A stretch of 64,000 nucleotides of DNA from Spirochaetae bacterium HGW-Spirochaetae-2 (GCA_002839355.1 PGXW01000019.1:35480-99479), one strand, 5' to 3'. Positions 1 to 9,230 are shown, counted from the first letter of the stretch. The notes: generated by a model from the sequence alone, not told the origin. Made by a program: numbers and translations.

Positions 1-732
1 TGTACCCGTTCACGCCTTGTGGGAGGGCACACCGAGACGTTGGAAGTGCAGTGGGACAGGGCTTTCGAATACCTTGCGCAACACACGGAAATCCGGGATG
101 TCGTAATCTCAGGTGGCGATCCGCTGACATTGTCGGATGAGCGTTTAGGCCTGCTGTTGGGCAGACTGAAGCAGATCAAACATATCGAGATGGTTCGTAT
201 CGGGACCAAGGTGCCGTTCGTCATGCCACAGCGTATTACCCCGGCACTCGTCAAGGTTCTCAAGACCTTCCGACCCCTGTTCATCAATATCCATGCCACG
301 CATCCGAATGAATTGACCGAGGAATCGCGGCAGGCCTGCAACCGGTTGGCGGATGTCGGTATTGTCCTGGGTAGCCAGACCGTACTGCTCAAGGGAGTCA
401 ACGATTCGATAGCGACGATGACCGAACTGTTCCACAAGTTGCTCACCGTACGTGTGAAACCCTACTACCTGTTCCAATGTGATCCGATAGTCGGGTCTGA
501 GCATTTCAGGACTTCGATCGCCAAGGGAAAGGAGATCATGGACGGATTGCGGGGGCATACCAGCGGGTTTGCCGTTCCGTACTATGTGGTCGATACTCCC
601 GGAGGTGGTGGAAAAGTCCCCATATTGCCCGATTATGAAGTCTCGCATGACGAAAAGGGACTTTGCCTGCGCAACTACGAGGGAAAGGAATTCATGTATC
701 CCGATGTGGTTGCAACCCAAGGACCACTCTGA
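1..732 (+). CDS. kamA: Lysine 2,3-aminomutase (KamA), 5'-truncated by window edge
   Basis: Radical SAM/PLP enzyme converting L-lysine to L-beta-lysine. The frame is open from base 1. The first visible codon is a Cys followed by TRSRLVGG, matching the end of the KamA iron-sulfur CxxxCxxC motif, so the N-terminus lies outside the window. Visible motifs are SGGDPL (SAM binding) and PGGGGK at 598-615, whose Lys is the PLP-binding residue of the family, preceded by VDT carrying a substrate-binding Asp. It heads a tight operon with two ATP-grasp ligases and a GNAT acetyltransferase, with 1 bp to the next start. The family also contains glutamate 2,3-aminomutases and EpmB, but the downstream GNAT suggests a beta-amino acid used in a small molecule. 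Confidence 0.9.
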   Translation, partial: CTRSRLVGGHTETLEVQWDRAFEYLAQHTEIRDVVISGGDPLTLSDERLGLLLGRLKQIKHIEMVRIGTKVPFVMPQRITPALVKVLKTFRPLFINIHATHPNELTEESRQACNRLADVGIVLGSQTVLLKGVNDSIATMTELFHKLLTVRVKPYYLFQCDPIVGSEHFRTSIAKGKEIMDGLRGHTSGFAVPYYVVDTPGGGGKVPILPDYEVSHDEKGLCLRNYEGKEFMYPDVVATQGPL

Positions 733-733
733 G

Positions 734-1720
734 ATGCGTATAGGTCTGACCTTCGATCTCAAGGAAAGGTACTTGGCGGATGGGTATAGGATCGAGGAAG
801 TGGCGGAGTTGGACAGTATCGAGACAATCGATGCCATCGATGCATCCCTGCGTTCCTTGGGATACATGACTGAACGGATCGGCAATGTGAAGGATCTGGT
901 TTTCGCTTTAGCACACGGCAAGCGTTGGGACCTTGTCTTCAACATAGCCGAGGGATTGCATGGACTTTGCCGTGAGGCACAGATTCCCGCACTGCTCGAC
1001 GCATACCGGATACCCTACGTCTTCTCCGACTCGCTCACTCTAGCGGTGACCTTGCACAAGGGATTGGCCAAGGCCGTGGTGCATGAACATGGCGTGCCGA
1101 CCGCGGCATACCGGGTTGTGCGCAATCCCGGGGATTTGGACAATGTGGACCTACCGTATCCCTTGTTCATAAAACCGGTCGGCGGTGGTACCGGAATGGG
1201 TATCGACGGAAACTCGATCGTGCGGAATCCCAAACAACTGGAAAAGGGTGTGGGGCATTTGCTTGCCGCGCATGGCCAGCCGGTGTTGGTGGAGACCTAT
1301 CTCAGCGGACGGGAGTTCACCGTTGGCATTACCGGAACTGCCGGACAGGCCTCGGTTGTCGGGATCATGGAAATCTTTGTGGACGCGGCAAGTGACCAGG
1401 GAGTCTACTCCTATGCCTCCAAGCAACATTACAAGGAATGCGCGGACTATCGGACAGTGGATGGCCCGGTAGCAGCCCAGTGTGCCGAAGTCGCACTCGG
1501 TGCCTGGAAGGCTTTGGATTGTAGGGATGGCGGCAGGGTCGATTTGCGTATGGATGACTGTCAGGTCGTGAACTTTCTTGAAGTCAATCCGCTTGCGGGC
1601 CTGCATCCAGTAGATTCCGATCTTCCAATCCTCGCAGGCATGGCGGGAATCGGGTATACCCAGTTGATTGGACGGATCATGGACTCGGCTTGTCTTCGGC
1701 TGGAGAAGGCGCATGGCTAG
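734..1720 (+). CDS. ATP-grasp ligase, D-Ala-D-Ala ligase superfamily (first of pair)
   Basis: About 328 residues. ATP-grasp enzymes join a carboxylate to an amine through an acyl-phosphate. The N-terminal half has the preATP-grasp pattern with WDLVFNIAEG, as in Ddl. The middle has LFIKPVGGGTGMGID (ATP-binding Lys and glycine-rich loop). The end has RVDLRMDD and FLEVNPLAGLHP (Mg-binding Asp/Glu/Asn). I chose ATG 734, one base after the kamA stop, over an upstream start inside kamA. It overlaps the next gene. A true cell-wall Ddl is less likely because a second, diverged paralogue follows directly and both sit behind kamA. The substrate is unknown, but beta-lysine or a derivative is a reasonable guess. 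Confidence 0.8.
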   Translation: MRIGLTFDLKERYLADGYRIEEVAELDSIETIDAIDASLRSLGYMTERIGNVKDLVFALAHGKRWDLVFNIAEGLHGLCREAQIPALLDAYRIPYVFSDSLTLAVTLHKGLAKAVVHEHGVPTAAYRVVRNPGDLDNVDLPYPLFIKPVGGGTGMGIDGNSIVRNPKQLEKGVGHLLAAHGQPVLVETYLSGREFTVGITGTAGQASVVGIMEIFVDAASDQGVYSYASKQHYKECADYRTVDGPVAAQCAEVALGAWKALDCRDGGRVDLRMDDCQVVNFLEVNPLAGLHPVDSDLPILAGMAGIGYTQLIGRIMDSACLRLEKAHG

Positions 1721-2693
1721 GAACGTATTGCTTTTGCATGACACGGTCTCTGCCCACGCACCGCCCGACGAGCTGGACACATTGGACCAGTTGGTTGCGG
1801 TGGAGTCTGCGTTGCGCGCGCTGGGGTACGGTACCACAAGAAAGCCGTTCGACGGGGACTTGCTTGCACTTGAGCGCTATTTGCAGACCAATCGGTTCGA
1901 TGTGGTGTTCAACCTCGTTGAAACCTACCACGGTTCACGGTTCCTCCACCTCATACCGCTCCTCTGTGAACAGCTGGGAATGCCGGTTACCGGGGGGAAT
2001 TCGGAATCGTTATTCCTCACCAGCGACAAGTTGCTGGCAAAACGGCTGCTGGTCCTGGCAGGTATTCCCACTCCCCAGTGGGTTACTCGGGACAACCGCG
2101 ACCAATGGGGTTTGTTCCTGGGCCATCGGCTGCTTTGCAAGCCGCGGGGTGAGGAAGCTTCTGTCGGTATCGACGATGCCTCGGTCCTTGTCTGCGACAC
2201 CTTGTATGACTTGGAGAGCCTGGTCGAACGTGCCGACACCGAGAGCCTCATGATAGAACGCTTCATTGATGGACGCGAATACAACATTTCCATTCTCCCA
2301 AGCGATGGGAAGCCGCAAGTATTGCCGATTGCCGAAATGGTGTTTTCCGACTATCCTCCCGACAAACCGAAAATTGTCGGTTATGAGGCAAAATGGCTCG
2401 AAGATTCGTTTGCCTACACCCATACAATACGCACTTTTAGGATCGAAGCAAGCGATACGGTCTTGGCCGAGAGGTTGCATGCGGTTGCCGAGGATACATG
2501 GCGCCTGTTCGGCGGCAACGGGTACGCCCGGGTCGACCTGCGGCTCGACGAGCGGGGCAACGCGTTTGTCCTGGAGTTGAACGCGAACCCGTGCATTGCC
2601 CATGACAGCGGTTTCTTCGCGGCTGCTCATGAGGCTGGATATACCTACAACCAGATGATCGAAGCTATCGTACAGGAGGCTCTCCGTGGGTGA
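1713..2693 (+). CDS. ATP-grasp ligase, second paralogue
   Basis: About 326 residues, same superfamily as the preceding gene but clearly diverged. Visible are WLED-containing central segment, VVFNLVETYHG (cf. VFNIAEG), LLCKPRGEEASVGID (ATP site), and the metal-binding end RVDLRLDERG...VLELNANPCI. The start ATG 1713 overlaps the upstream stop by 8 bases and has a GGAGAAGG ribosome-binding site inside the previous gene, implying translational coupling. Paired ATP-grasp ligases often make short peptides or amino-acid conjugates by successive ligations. That role here is an inference from gene order only. Confidence 0.78.
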   Translation: MARNVLLLHDTVSAHAPPDELDTLDQLVAVESALRALGYGTTRKPFDGDLLALERYLQTNRFDVVFNLVETYHGSRFLHLIPLLCEQLGMPVTGGNSESLFLTSDKLLAKRLLVLAGIPTPQWVTRDNRDQWGLFLGHRLLCKPRGEEASVGIDDASVLVCDTLYDLESLVERADTESLMIERFIDGREYNISILPSDGKPQVLPIAEMVFSDYPPDKPKIVGYEAKWLEDSFAYTHTIRTFRIEASDTVLAERLHAVAEDTWRLFGGNGYARVDLRLDERGNAFVLELNANPCIAHDSGFFAAAHEAGYTYNQMIEAIVQEALRG

Positions 2694-3171
2694 ATTGTGG
2701 TTTCGGGACGAGCCCGACTATGCCGATGTAGCCAAGGTCGGATCGTTGCTCAAGAGGACCGCCTTCTTTTCTCCAGATGAAGAGGAGATCGGGGTTTCAT
2801 TGGTTGAGGAACGGTTGGAGAAGGGCCCTGCCTGCGGATACCTGTTCGTTTTTGCCGAGCTGGATGGCAATCTGGTCGGATACTCGTGTTATGGGCCGAT
2901 TCCGGGAACCTTGGACGGCCACGACCTGTATTGGATAGCTGTCGATCCCGACAGGCAGGGTAAAAGATACGGCAGCGCGATCCTGGATGAGACCGAGAAT
3001 CGTGTGCTTGCCGCGGGAGGCAGGCGGTTGTATGCCGAAACCTCTTCCACGGACCTGTATGCCCCGACACGGGCCTTCTATGAACGGAATGGATTTTTCT
3101 TGGAAGGTCGTCTGGCCGACTATTATGCACCGGGAGACGACAAGATGCTGTATATGAAGCGTCTTGTCTAA
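2686..3171 (+). CDS. GNAT family N-acetyltransferase
   Basis: 161 residues with the GNAT fold signature: beta4 segment DLYWIAVDPDRQGKRYGSAI, containing the acetyl-CoA pyrophosphate loop (Q/RxxGxG/A, here RQGKRYG), and a C-terminal TRAFYERNGF motif typical of the family. The GTG start at 2686 is preceded by CAGGAGG and overlaps the end of the ATP-grasp gene by 8 bases. In archaea and some bacteria KamA pairs with the acetyltransferase AblB to make N-epsilon-acetyl-beta-lysine, an osmolyte. Here the two ligases lie between kamA and the GNAT, so the product may be an acetylated conjugate instead. Confidence 0.8.
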   Translation: MGELWFRDEPDYADVAKVGSLLKRTAFFSPDEEEIGVSLVEERLEKGPACGYLFVFAELDGNLVGYSCYGPIPGTLDGHDLYWIAVDPDRQGKRYGSAILDETENRVLAAGGRRLYAETSSTDLYAPTRAFYERNGFFLEGRLADYYAPGDDKMLYMKRLV

Positions 3172-3195
3172 ACCAGTTGACAGATTACTGGATTT

Positions 3196-4626
3196 CTAGA
3201 TCACTGTCTTGGATTTCCAAGAGCCCTTGACGAACCGTGTGACGAAGCAGGTGGCGCGGAACAGCCAGTCGAAATACATGGCAAACCAAATGCCATGCAA
3301 TCCGAGGCCAAGATATTTTCCCAACACATAGCTCAGGCCGACCCTGAACACCCACATGCTTGCGATTGAGACGGTCATGGTGTATTTCACATCGCCTGAG
3401 GCTCTCAACACCTGGGGAAGGGTGAACGAAACCGGCCAGATCACCGCATTCACGACAAACAGGATCTTCAGGATCTCTATTGCCATGGTCGATGATGCCG
3501 GACTCAAGTTGAATAGGCCCACCATGGACTCCGTGGCGATGAACAGGACAGCTGCAAGGCCTGCCAACGTCACATACGTTATCTTCAACAGCTTTCGGGC
3601 GTAGTAGGCCGCCTGTTCCGTCTCGCCCGCACCCATACATTGTCCAACCACCGTAATGGTTGCCAATCCGATTGCTCCTCCAGGAATGTTTGTCATGGAT
3701 GCGAGGGTGTTCGCGATCGCGTTGGCTGCCAACGCGGTTGTTCCGAATGTAGCGGTGAGACTTTGCACCAGGATCTTGCCGATATGGAAGATGCCGCTTT
3801 CCAATCCGTTGGGGATGCCTATGCGGAGAATACGGCGGATCATGGACCAATCGAGCTTGATATGCAGCAACCGATCGATCCGTATCCGATCACCCTTCTT
3901 GACCAATAAGGTCAGCATGATGGCTGCCGATAGGATTCTTGCTGCCAAGGTCGCGATTCCTGCTCCCAACACCCCCAAACCGGCTATGTAGATGAGGATC
4001 GCGTTTCCCAGGATATTGCTGATCGTCATGACCACCGATACCTGCATGGAGATACGGCTGTTGCCCATCGCCCTGAAGAGGGCTGCGCCAGAATTGTACA
4101 AACCGAGAAACGGGTAGGAGAGTGCTGTCAATGCGAAATAGGTCTGTGCTTGACGCATCACATCGACATCCAGGTTCCCGTACAGGGTTCCCAGGATAAA
4201 GTTGTTGAACAGCAGGAAGGTTGCCATGAACAACAGTGCCACGAACGTGGTCGTGTAGATGAGTTGCTTTGCGGCATCCCCCGCTTTTTGGGAGTTCCGT
4301 TGGCCTATGTACTGTGCGACGACAACGGCACCTCCTGCGGCAAGGGCCGAGAATAGGAACAGGAAGAGGTTGTTGATGGAGTCGACAAGCGCGATGCTTG
4401 AGACGGCGGCTTCTCCGACGGAGGAGATCATGATGGTGTCGGCAAATCCCACCGAAACATCCAACATCCTTTCTATCACCAAAGGGAGGATAAGGGAACC
4501 GAGTTGTCTGTTTGAAAAAAGCCTAGGTTGCAACGGAGAAGGTTCTGCAGAGAACAATGGATTTTTTCCTTGACCCGGGTCATCGCATAGCACGATGGCG
4601 TGATATCCCAGTGTGCTCCTTTTCAC
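3196..4626 (-). CDS. MATE-family multidrug/Na+ antiporter
   Basis: 476 residues, hydrophobic throughout, with about 12 membrane segments in two homologous halves, as in MATE exporters. The first half begins with ILPLVIERMLDVSVGFADTIMIS, the family's conserved TM1 pattern (usually P...E....V...D...vg). The second half repeats similar IPNGLESGIFHIGKILVQ sequence. Inner-membrane extrusion of cationic compounds coupled to H+ or Na+. The start is a GTG at 4626 without a clear ribosome-binding site, so the first 30 or so residues are uncertain. Convergent with the kamA operon. Confidence 0.85.
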   Translation of the reverse strand: MKRSTLGYHAIVLCDDPGQGKNPLFSAEPSPLQPRLFSNRQLGSLILPLVIERMLDVSVGFADTIMISSVGEAAVSSIALVDSINNLFLFLFSALAAGGAVVVAQYIGQRNSQKAGDAAKQLIYTTTFVALLFMATFLLFNNFILGTLYGNLDVDVMRQAQTYFALTALSYPFLGLYNSGAALFRAMGNSRISMQVSVVMTISNILGNAILIYIAGLGVLGAGIATLAARILSAAIMLTLLVKKGDRIRIDRLLHIKLDWSMIRRILRIGIPNGLESGIFHIGKILVQSLTATFGTTALAANAIANTLASMTNIPGGAIGLATITVVGQCMGAGETEQAAYYARKLLKITYVTLAGLAAVLFIATESMVGLFNLSPASSTMAIEILKILFVVNAVIWPVSFTLPQVLRASGDVKYTMTVSIASMWVFRVGLSYVLGKYLGLGLHGIWFAMYFDWLFRATCFVTRFVKGSWKSKTVI

Positions 4627-4672
4627 CGACTAAGACAAGATGGGTCGAAGGAGATATCGTGGATATCGGATG

Positions 4673-4700
4673 TTGCTTTGTTGCGTAAATGTACTATAAT
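4673..4700 (+). promoter_or_regulatory. Sigma-70-type promoter for the 4733 gene
   Basis: TTGCTT (4673-4678), 16-bp spacer and a perfect TATAAT (4695-4700), 32 bases upstream of the GTG start. Read by eye only. Confidence 0.5.
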
Positions 4701-4732
4701 TGTACTATATTATTGAGAGGGAGGCACATAAC

Positions 4733-5209
4733 GTGAAGAAGATAATCATTTGCACGGTATGCTTGCTGGTTGTGTTGACAGGCGCTTTCGGTAGCAGTCC
4801 GGATTACACGTGGGCTCTTGGCCTCTCGGGAATAGCTCCGGGCTTGCCTGTCGCCGTAAAAGGTGTTTGGCAGTCCCATGGGTGGGGAGTGCAGGTCGAG
4901 GCGAATTATTTCTATGCACTCGGCATGGTCAGAATCGACGGTCGGCGCATGATCACCACCAAGGGACCGTGGAGTGCCTATGGCTTTGTCGGAGTCACCG
5001 CCAACCACTTCAACGATGGCACGGATATCAACAATACCCTCTGGGCAGATGTCGGGGCAGCGGGGACGGTCAAGTTTGGAAAGAACCGTCGGTTTGAGAT
5101 TGGTATGGAAGGCGGTCTGCTCATTCCGTTCTACAGCAATATGGGGTTGGAGCAATATGAGGATACCGGTTTCATGGTCGCCAACCTGTTCGCACTTTGG
5201 TGGTGGTGA
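4733..5209 (+). CDS. Small exported protein, probable outer-membrane beta-barrel
   Basis: 158 residues, no family recognised. GTG 4733 was chosen because it is preceded by GAGAGGGAGG and gives a clean signal peptide: basic MKK, hydrophobic core, and a likely cleavage near AFGSS. The mature part alternates polar and hydrophobic residues with many aromatic and glycine residues (for example VQVEANYFYALGMVRI and GPWSAYGFVGV), and ends in aromatics (FALWWW), a pattern of small outer-membrane barrels. Stands alone behind its own promoter, convergent with the DUF1801 gene. Confidence 0.65.
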   Translation: MKKIIICTVCLLVVLTGAFGSSPDYTWALGLSGIAPGLPVAVKGVWQSHGWGVQVEANYFYALGMVRIDGRRMITTKGPWSAYGFVGVTANHFNDGTDINNTLWADVGAAGTVKFGKNRRFEIGMEGGLLIPFYSNMGLEQYEDTGFMVANLFALWWW

Positions 5210-5213
5210 GAAT

Positions 5214-5663
5214 CTATTCATACAAGGCCTTTGCCCGCCGGTATATGGCGAGGAATTCATCGACAGGGATTTGTGAGAGCATGTCTCCGATCATTTCCAA
5301 TGGAATATCTTGAAGTGATGTGAAGCGGACACAGGACTTTCCGAGGTTTGGCCGTTTCCCGATTTCATCGAAAGCCTTTTCGAGCTGCTGTCTACGCGCA
5401 GGATCTCCATAGATAGCGGACAGGTACAACGAGCAATAGTTCTTCTGTGCTGCCAATGCCGCGAACATGAGCGGTTGCCCGTTATATGTCGGACCGGACA
5501 TCTGCAGCGGGACTTCATAGGAAATCATTCCCCACCGCAGGGATTCGTCATAACCGGAGGGTATGGAGGTCAACAACCGGTTGCGGGCTTCCATGATGAG
5601 AGGTTTCCACCGCTGGGGAATCTGTTGGAGATATTCGGCGATGGTAGTGGCATTGGTTCTCAT
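5214..5663 (-). CDS. DUF1801 / YdhG-like protein
   Basis: About 149 residues. The N-terminal TIAEYLQQIPQRWKPLIMEARNRL and the SLRWGMISYEVP segment resemble the DUF1801 (YdhG/YobI-like, SCP2-independent) fold. Members are small soluble proteins of unknown role. ATG 5663 fits the family N-terminus, and a GTG 21 bases upstream (5684) is the alternative. Neither has a strong ribosome-binding site. Ends 5 bases from the convergent gene at 5209. Confidence 0.65.
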   Translation of the reverse strand: MRTNATTIAEYLQQIPQRWKPLIMEARNRLLTSIPSGYDESLRWGMISYEVPLQMSGPTYNGQPLMFAALAAQKNYCSLYLSAIYGDPARRQQLEKAFDEIGKRPNLGKSCVRFTSLQDIPLEMIGDMLSQIPVDEFLAIYRRAKALYE

Positions 5664-5711
5664 GTTGGGAAGATAGCCACACACGTGCGGAAGGTCTAAT
5701 GAAAAGTATAG

Positions 5712-5785
<74 letters not shown>

Positions 5786-6061
5786 AAGCTTTTGTATGCT
5801 ATGGATACCGGATGCCCTTGTCAAGACATGCCAAGTCATAAAAATGAAATGGTTTTTCAAAGAAAAATGTGGAGGAGATCGAAATCTGTTATGATTGTGA
5901 CATAAGTTTGGTCATACTAGAAATATTTAAAATGATAACATAAAAAGAAATATAAAAATTGATATATTTGTTACTTTTGATTACAATCTATCTCTTGACA
6001 CCACTTCTCCTTTTTATTACCATTGGAATGTATTGGAAATCAGTCATCGGGAGGATGTTGG

Positions 6062-6622
6062 ATGCGTCGATTGGTACTATCTTGCATAGTAATTGGAATC
6101 TTGATCGTACCAACGCTCTCTGCCCAACGGAATCTGTTCAGCGAGACCATCCCATTACAGGGACATATCGAACTGCAGGAAAGATTCTCCCTTGAAGTGA
6201 AGCCGCGGGTATTTTTCGTACTGAACCAGGATATGGCCGGTACCACCCATGAAATCGCTACCTATCAGTTCTTTTCCAACAGCCCCGAGGTCGCCTACCA
6301 GATGAAACTCTCCCCCAGCTATGTGACGCAACTTGGAGAAGGGGTATTCGCTTTTCGTAACATCGGCACAACGGGCGGTGATTCCGGAGGGCAGCCTATA
6401 CCCTTCAAACTGAGCGTGGTCAGCCAAGTGCACGATTCATCTTCCACAAACGATGCCTTTCGGGCAGTCCAGAAAGCTATCGGTCTCCGTGATGGATCCC
6501 GTTCGGAAGAGAAGGGGACAATATTCGTCACGTTCCCGTCCCAAAGCGACGGATTCAACCTCCAAAGCTTCACCTTTGGAACATATGAAGCCTCGATAGC
6601 GGTAGAAGTCTCAGCCGATTGA
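6062..6622 (+). CDS. Exported hypothetical protein
   Basis: 187 residues, family not recognised. ATG 6062 follows a GGGAGGATG ribosome-binding region and opens a signal peptide (MRR, hydrophobic core, cleavage probably after LSAQ). The mature protein is beta-rich with no membrane segment, so a periplasmic or surface protein is likely. The 5786-6061 stretch upstream is very AT-rich and shows no gene. The reading frame continues some codons upstream of 6062 but lacks a ribosome-binding site there. Confidence 0.6.
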   Translation: MRRLVLSCIVIGILIVPTLSAQRNLFSETIPLQGHIELQERFSLEVKPRVFFVLNQDMAGTTHEIATYQFFSNSPEVAYQMKLSPSYVTQLGEGVFAFRNIGTTGGDSGGQPIPFKLSVVSQVHDSSSTNDAFRAVQKAIGLRDGSRSEEKGTIFVTFPSQSDGFNLQSFTFGTYEASIAVEVSAD

Positions 6623-6651
6623 CACTCCCTGTAGTGGTTTTTTCAGCATCA

Positions 6652-6660
6652 TGCTATACT
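6652..6660 (+). promoter_or_regulatory. Extended -10 promoter for nucleotidyltransferase gene
   Basis: TGCTATACT is an extended -10 box (TGnTATAnT) 28 bases before ATG 6688. A TTGACA at 6619-6624 is 30 bp away, too far to pair with it. Confidence 0.4.
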
Positions 6661-6687
6661 GGTTCCACTACATTCGAGGAGGTCCCG

Positions 6688-7596
6688 ATGAAGCCGATTC
6701 TACTGGTGATGGCTGCAGGAATGGGAAGCCGATACGGCGGAATAAAGCAAATTGACGGCGTTGGAATGCACAATGAGGCATTGCTCGACTATTCGACATA
6801 CGATGCCCTGAAAAGTGGCTTCGGAAAAATCGTATTCATAATCCGCAAAGACATAGAGAAGGATTTCAGGGAGCGGATATTCGATCGTATCGCCGCGAAC
6901 TGCGACGCTACCTATGTTTTCCAGGAGCTCGATACCCTGCTTACCCCCGCACAGGTAAAAGCCTCGTGTGGACGCAAGAAACCTTGGGGTACCGTGCACG
7001 CGGTCCTGAGTGCCAAACAAACGATCAATGCTCCTTTTTGTGTCATCAACAGCGACGATTATTATGGACGCGAAGCATACCAGATAATGGGTGGGCATCT
7101 CGCATCGATCGATAACGATTCGATTGAACAAGCAATGGTGGGATATGTATTGAAGAACACCACCAGCCGCAGCGGATCCGTTTCCCGTGCCGTCTGTACC
7201 GTCAAGGACGGGTACCTCGTCTCCATGCGCGAGAACAAGAAGATATACCATGAGGGAGATCGGATCATCAGCTCGATCGATGGCGAACAGCGGGTGCTCA
7301 CCGGAGAAGAGTGGGTCTCCATGAATTATTTCGGTTTTTCGCCAGCTGCGATACCTTTTTTCCAGGACTATTTCGACAGGTTCCTAATCGACGCCATCTC
7401 GACCGAAAAGGAAGAGTGCTATCTGCCAGAAGGTGCCAGTCTCCTGGTCAGCCAGGGTATCGGCAAGATGCGCTTCTATACCACCAATGAACGTTGGTTC
7501 GGCATGACGTATCAAGAAGACCGCCAAATTGTCAAGGATGAGATTGCCAAGAAGATAGCCCAACATGTGTATCCCGAGAAATTGTGGAAGAATTGA
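6688..7596 (+). CDS. NTP-transferase-like nucleotidyltransferase
   Basis: 302 residues. The N-terminus LVMAAGMGSRYGGIKQIDG is the nucleotide-binding loop of the sugar nucleotidyltransferase superfamily (usual LAAGxGxRxxxxPK), with Lys replaced in context by IKQ. INSDDYYG supplies the acidic metal-binding Asp pair. Members attach a nucleotide to a sugar phosphate, but the exact sugar cannot be read. ATG 6688 is preceded by GAGGAGG; an in-frame upstream start would run through the promoter. Followed by a strong hairpin terminator. Confidence 0.8.
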   Translation: MKPILLVMAAGMGSRYGGIKQIDGVGMHNEALLDYSTYDALKSGFGKIVFIIRKDIEKDFRERIFDRIAANCDATYVFQELDTLLTPAQVKASCGRKKPWGTVHAVLSAKQTINAPFCVINSDDYYGREAYQIMGGHLASIDNDSIEQAMVGYVLKNTTSRSGSVSRAVCTVKDGYLVSMRENKKIYHEGDRIISSIDGEQRVLTGEEWVSMNYFGFSPAAIPFFQDYFDRFLIDAISTEKEECYLPEGASLLVSQGIGKMRFYTTNERWFGMTYQEDRQIVKDEIAKKIAQHVYPEKLWKN

Positions 7597-7625
7597 CCCG
7601 ATTGCAAACACCATGCATTGTGGAT

Positions 7626-7653
7626 GGAAAACCGGGAGAATTCCCGGTTTTCC
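7626..7653. terminator. Bidirectional intrinsic terminator
   Basis: Perfect 12-bp inverted repeat (GGAAAACCGGGA and its complement) around loop GAAT. The A/T-rich outer arms supply a T tract in both directions, between the convergent genes ending at 7596 and 7666. Confidence 0.8.
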
Positions 7654-7665
7654 TCTAGTAGGATA

Positions 7666-8541
7666 TTACCGCTTGTCCATCGGGGAGAATCCTTCTCCCA
7701 CAACCTCATAGGCTTCTTCTATGATCATAAAGGCTTCCGGGTCGGATTCCTTTACGATTGTGTTCAATCGGGATATCTTCTGGTTCGGTATGACAGTCAT
7801 CAGCACGGACTTGTCTTTCTTCGAGTATATTCCCGTCCCCTTCAACAGTGTGCCCCCGTGGCCCAGTTCCTCGACTATACGCTTGGCAATCGCATCGTGG
7901 TGGTCGCTTACGATCAGCGCTGTCTTGGCATAGCGCGTTCCCATGTTCAACAATACGAAGTTGATGGAGACGCTGGTCACGTACAAGGTGATGGTGGCGA
8001 ACAGGGCGCTTTCGAGACCAAAGGCGAATCCTCCGGCCATAATGACCAGACCGTCCACAATGAACAACGAGGTTCCGACCGACAACGGCGTGAACTTGCT
8101 GACAATTTGCGCGGCGATATCGGTGCCACCGGTATTGGCTCCGCCTTTGAGCACCAGGCCTGTGCCGAAGCCGGCTAGAAATCCTCCGAACAGTGCAGAC
8201 AACAGTGTATCTACAGAATCGGTGTATTCCAGGAATCCCTCGAACCCGAACAGTACGCCGAAGAGGGTGGTGAACAGCGAAAGCAGTATTGTCCCCAATA
8301 GGGAGATGAATCCATACCGGGTACCGAATATCCGCAAGCCTGCGATGAAGAGGGGAAGGCTGAGCAGGAATATGCTGATGCCGACCTCGAAGTTGAACAT
8401 ATGGTACAGAATGACTGCGATACCGCTGACACCGCCACCAGCGAGCTTGGCCGGCGTTATGAACCCGGCGATTCCAACCGCGGTGACAATGGAGCCTCCG
8501 ACAATGAGCGCATAGTCGCGGATCCGATACTTGGTTTTCAT
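7666..8541 (-). CDS. YitT family membrane protein (DUF161 + DUF2179)
   Basis: 291 residues. Five or six N-terminal membrane segments (for example YALIVGGSIVTAVGIAGFITP and GGVSGIAVIL) carry the YitT pattern. The soluble C-terminal third (TALIVSDHHDAIAKRIVEELGHGGTLLKGTGIYSKK) matches DUF2179, a PII-like ligand-binding fold. Function is not established for the family, though some members are linked to anion export. Complete length for the family. Confidence 0.88.
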   Translation of the reverse strand: MKTKYRIRDYALIVGGSIVTAVGIAGFITPAKLAGGGVSGIAVILYHMFNFEVGISIFLLSLPLFIAGLRIFGTRYGFISLLGTILLSLFTTLFGVLFGFEGFLEYTDSVDTLLSALFGGFLAGFGTGLVLKGGANTGGTDIAAQIVSKFTPLSVGTSLFIVDGLVIMAGGFAFGLESALFATITLYVTSVSINFVLLNMGTRYAKTALIVSDHHDAIAKRIVEELGHGGTLLKGTGIYSKKDKSVLMTVIPNQKISRLNTIVKESDPEAFMIIEEAYEVVGEGFSPMDKR

Positions 8542-8627
8542 AACCGGATTATATCGTATCGCAGAAAAAACTAGTAGAACCCCATTTCATGCAGAAGCGA
8601 AAATATTCAAACTAAAATGGTTTTCCA

Positions 8628-9230
8628 TTACGGATGCTCGATTTTCAGGGGAAGGTCCAAATCGACCGAACACAGTTTTTCCAACAGATCGTCCGGATCG
8701 GCGCTTACCACCAAGGCATCGAACAGGATCTTGCGCAGGAACCCCTGGTCGACCATATGGTGCAGGAGATCGATCAACGAGTCGTAGAACCCTTCGGTAT
8801 TCAACAACCCGATCGGTTTGCAATGATATCCCAGTTGCAACCAGGTCAAAGCCTCCATCACCTCTTCCAGGGTTCCAATTCCCCCGGGGAGAGCTACAAA
8901 AGCATCGGAACGTTCATACATGGTCGCCTTGCGTGCATGCATATCCGCAACAACAATGAGTTCGTCCTCGACATGTTCGATATGTTTCACCATGTCATAG
9001 AGCCGAGTTGGGATTATTCCGGTTACGGTCCCATTCGCCTTTTTCAGTGTGGCTGCGACCTTGCCCATCAGTCCCCGACCGCCACCGCCGTAGACCAGGT
9101 CGATATCCCTTTTGGCCATGGCAAGGGCGAGGGCAGCCGCCCCTTCAAGATATGCCGGAGCCTTCCCGTCCGAGGAGCCGCAGAAGACACAGAGTGTACC
9201 GATTGTCCTGGCAGATGTTCTTGTTTCCAT
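8628..9230 (-). CDS. LOG family protein (TIGR00730)
   Basis: About 200 residues. Contains GGGGRGLMG, and PGGIGTLEEV, the PGGxGTxxE signature of LOG phosphoribohydrolases/lysine-decarboxylase-like Rossmann proteins. The plant and actinobacterial enzymes release cytokinin-type bases from nucleotide monophosphates. The general bacterial role is probably nucleotide 5'-monophosphate hydrolysis. ATG 9230 was preferred over a GTG at 9245, though neither has an obvious ribosome-binding site. Confidence 0.85.
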   Translation of the reverse strand: METRTSARTIGTLCVFCGSSDGKAPAYLEGAAALALAMAKRDIDLVYGGGGRGLMGKVAATLKKANGTVTGIIPTRLYDMVKHIEHVEDELIVVADMHARKATMYERSDAFVALPGGIGTLEEVMEALTWLQLGYHCKPIGLLNTEGFYDSLIDLLHHMVDQGFLRKILFDALVVSADPDDLLEKLCSVDLDLPLKIEHP

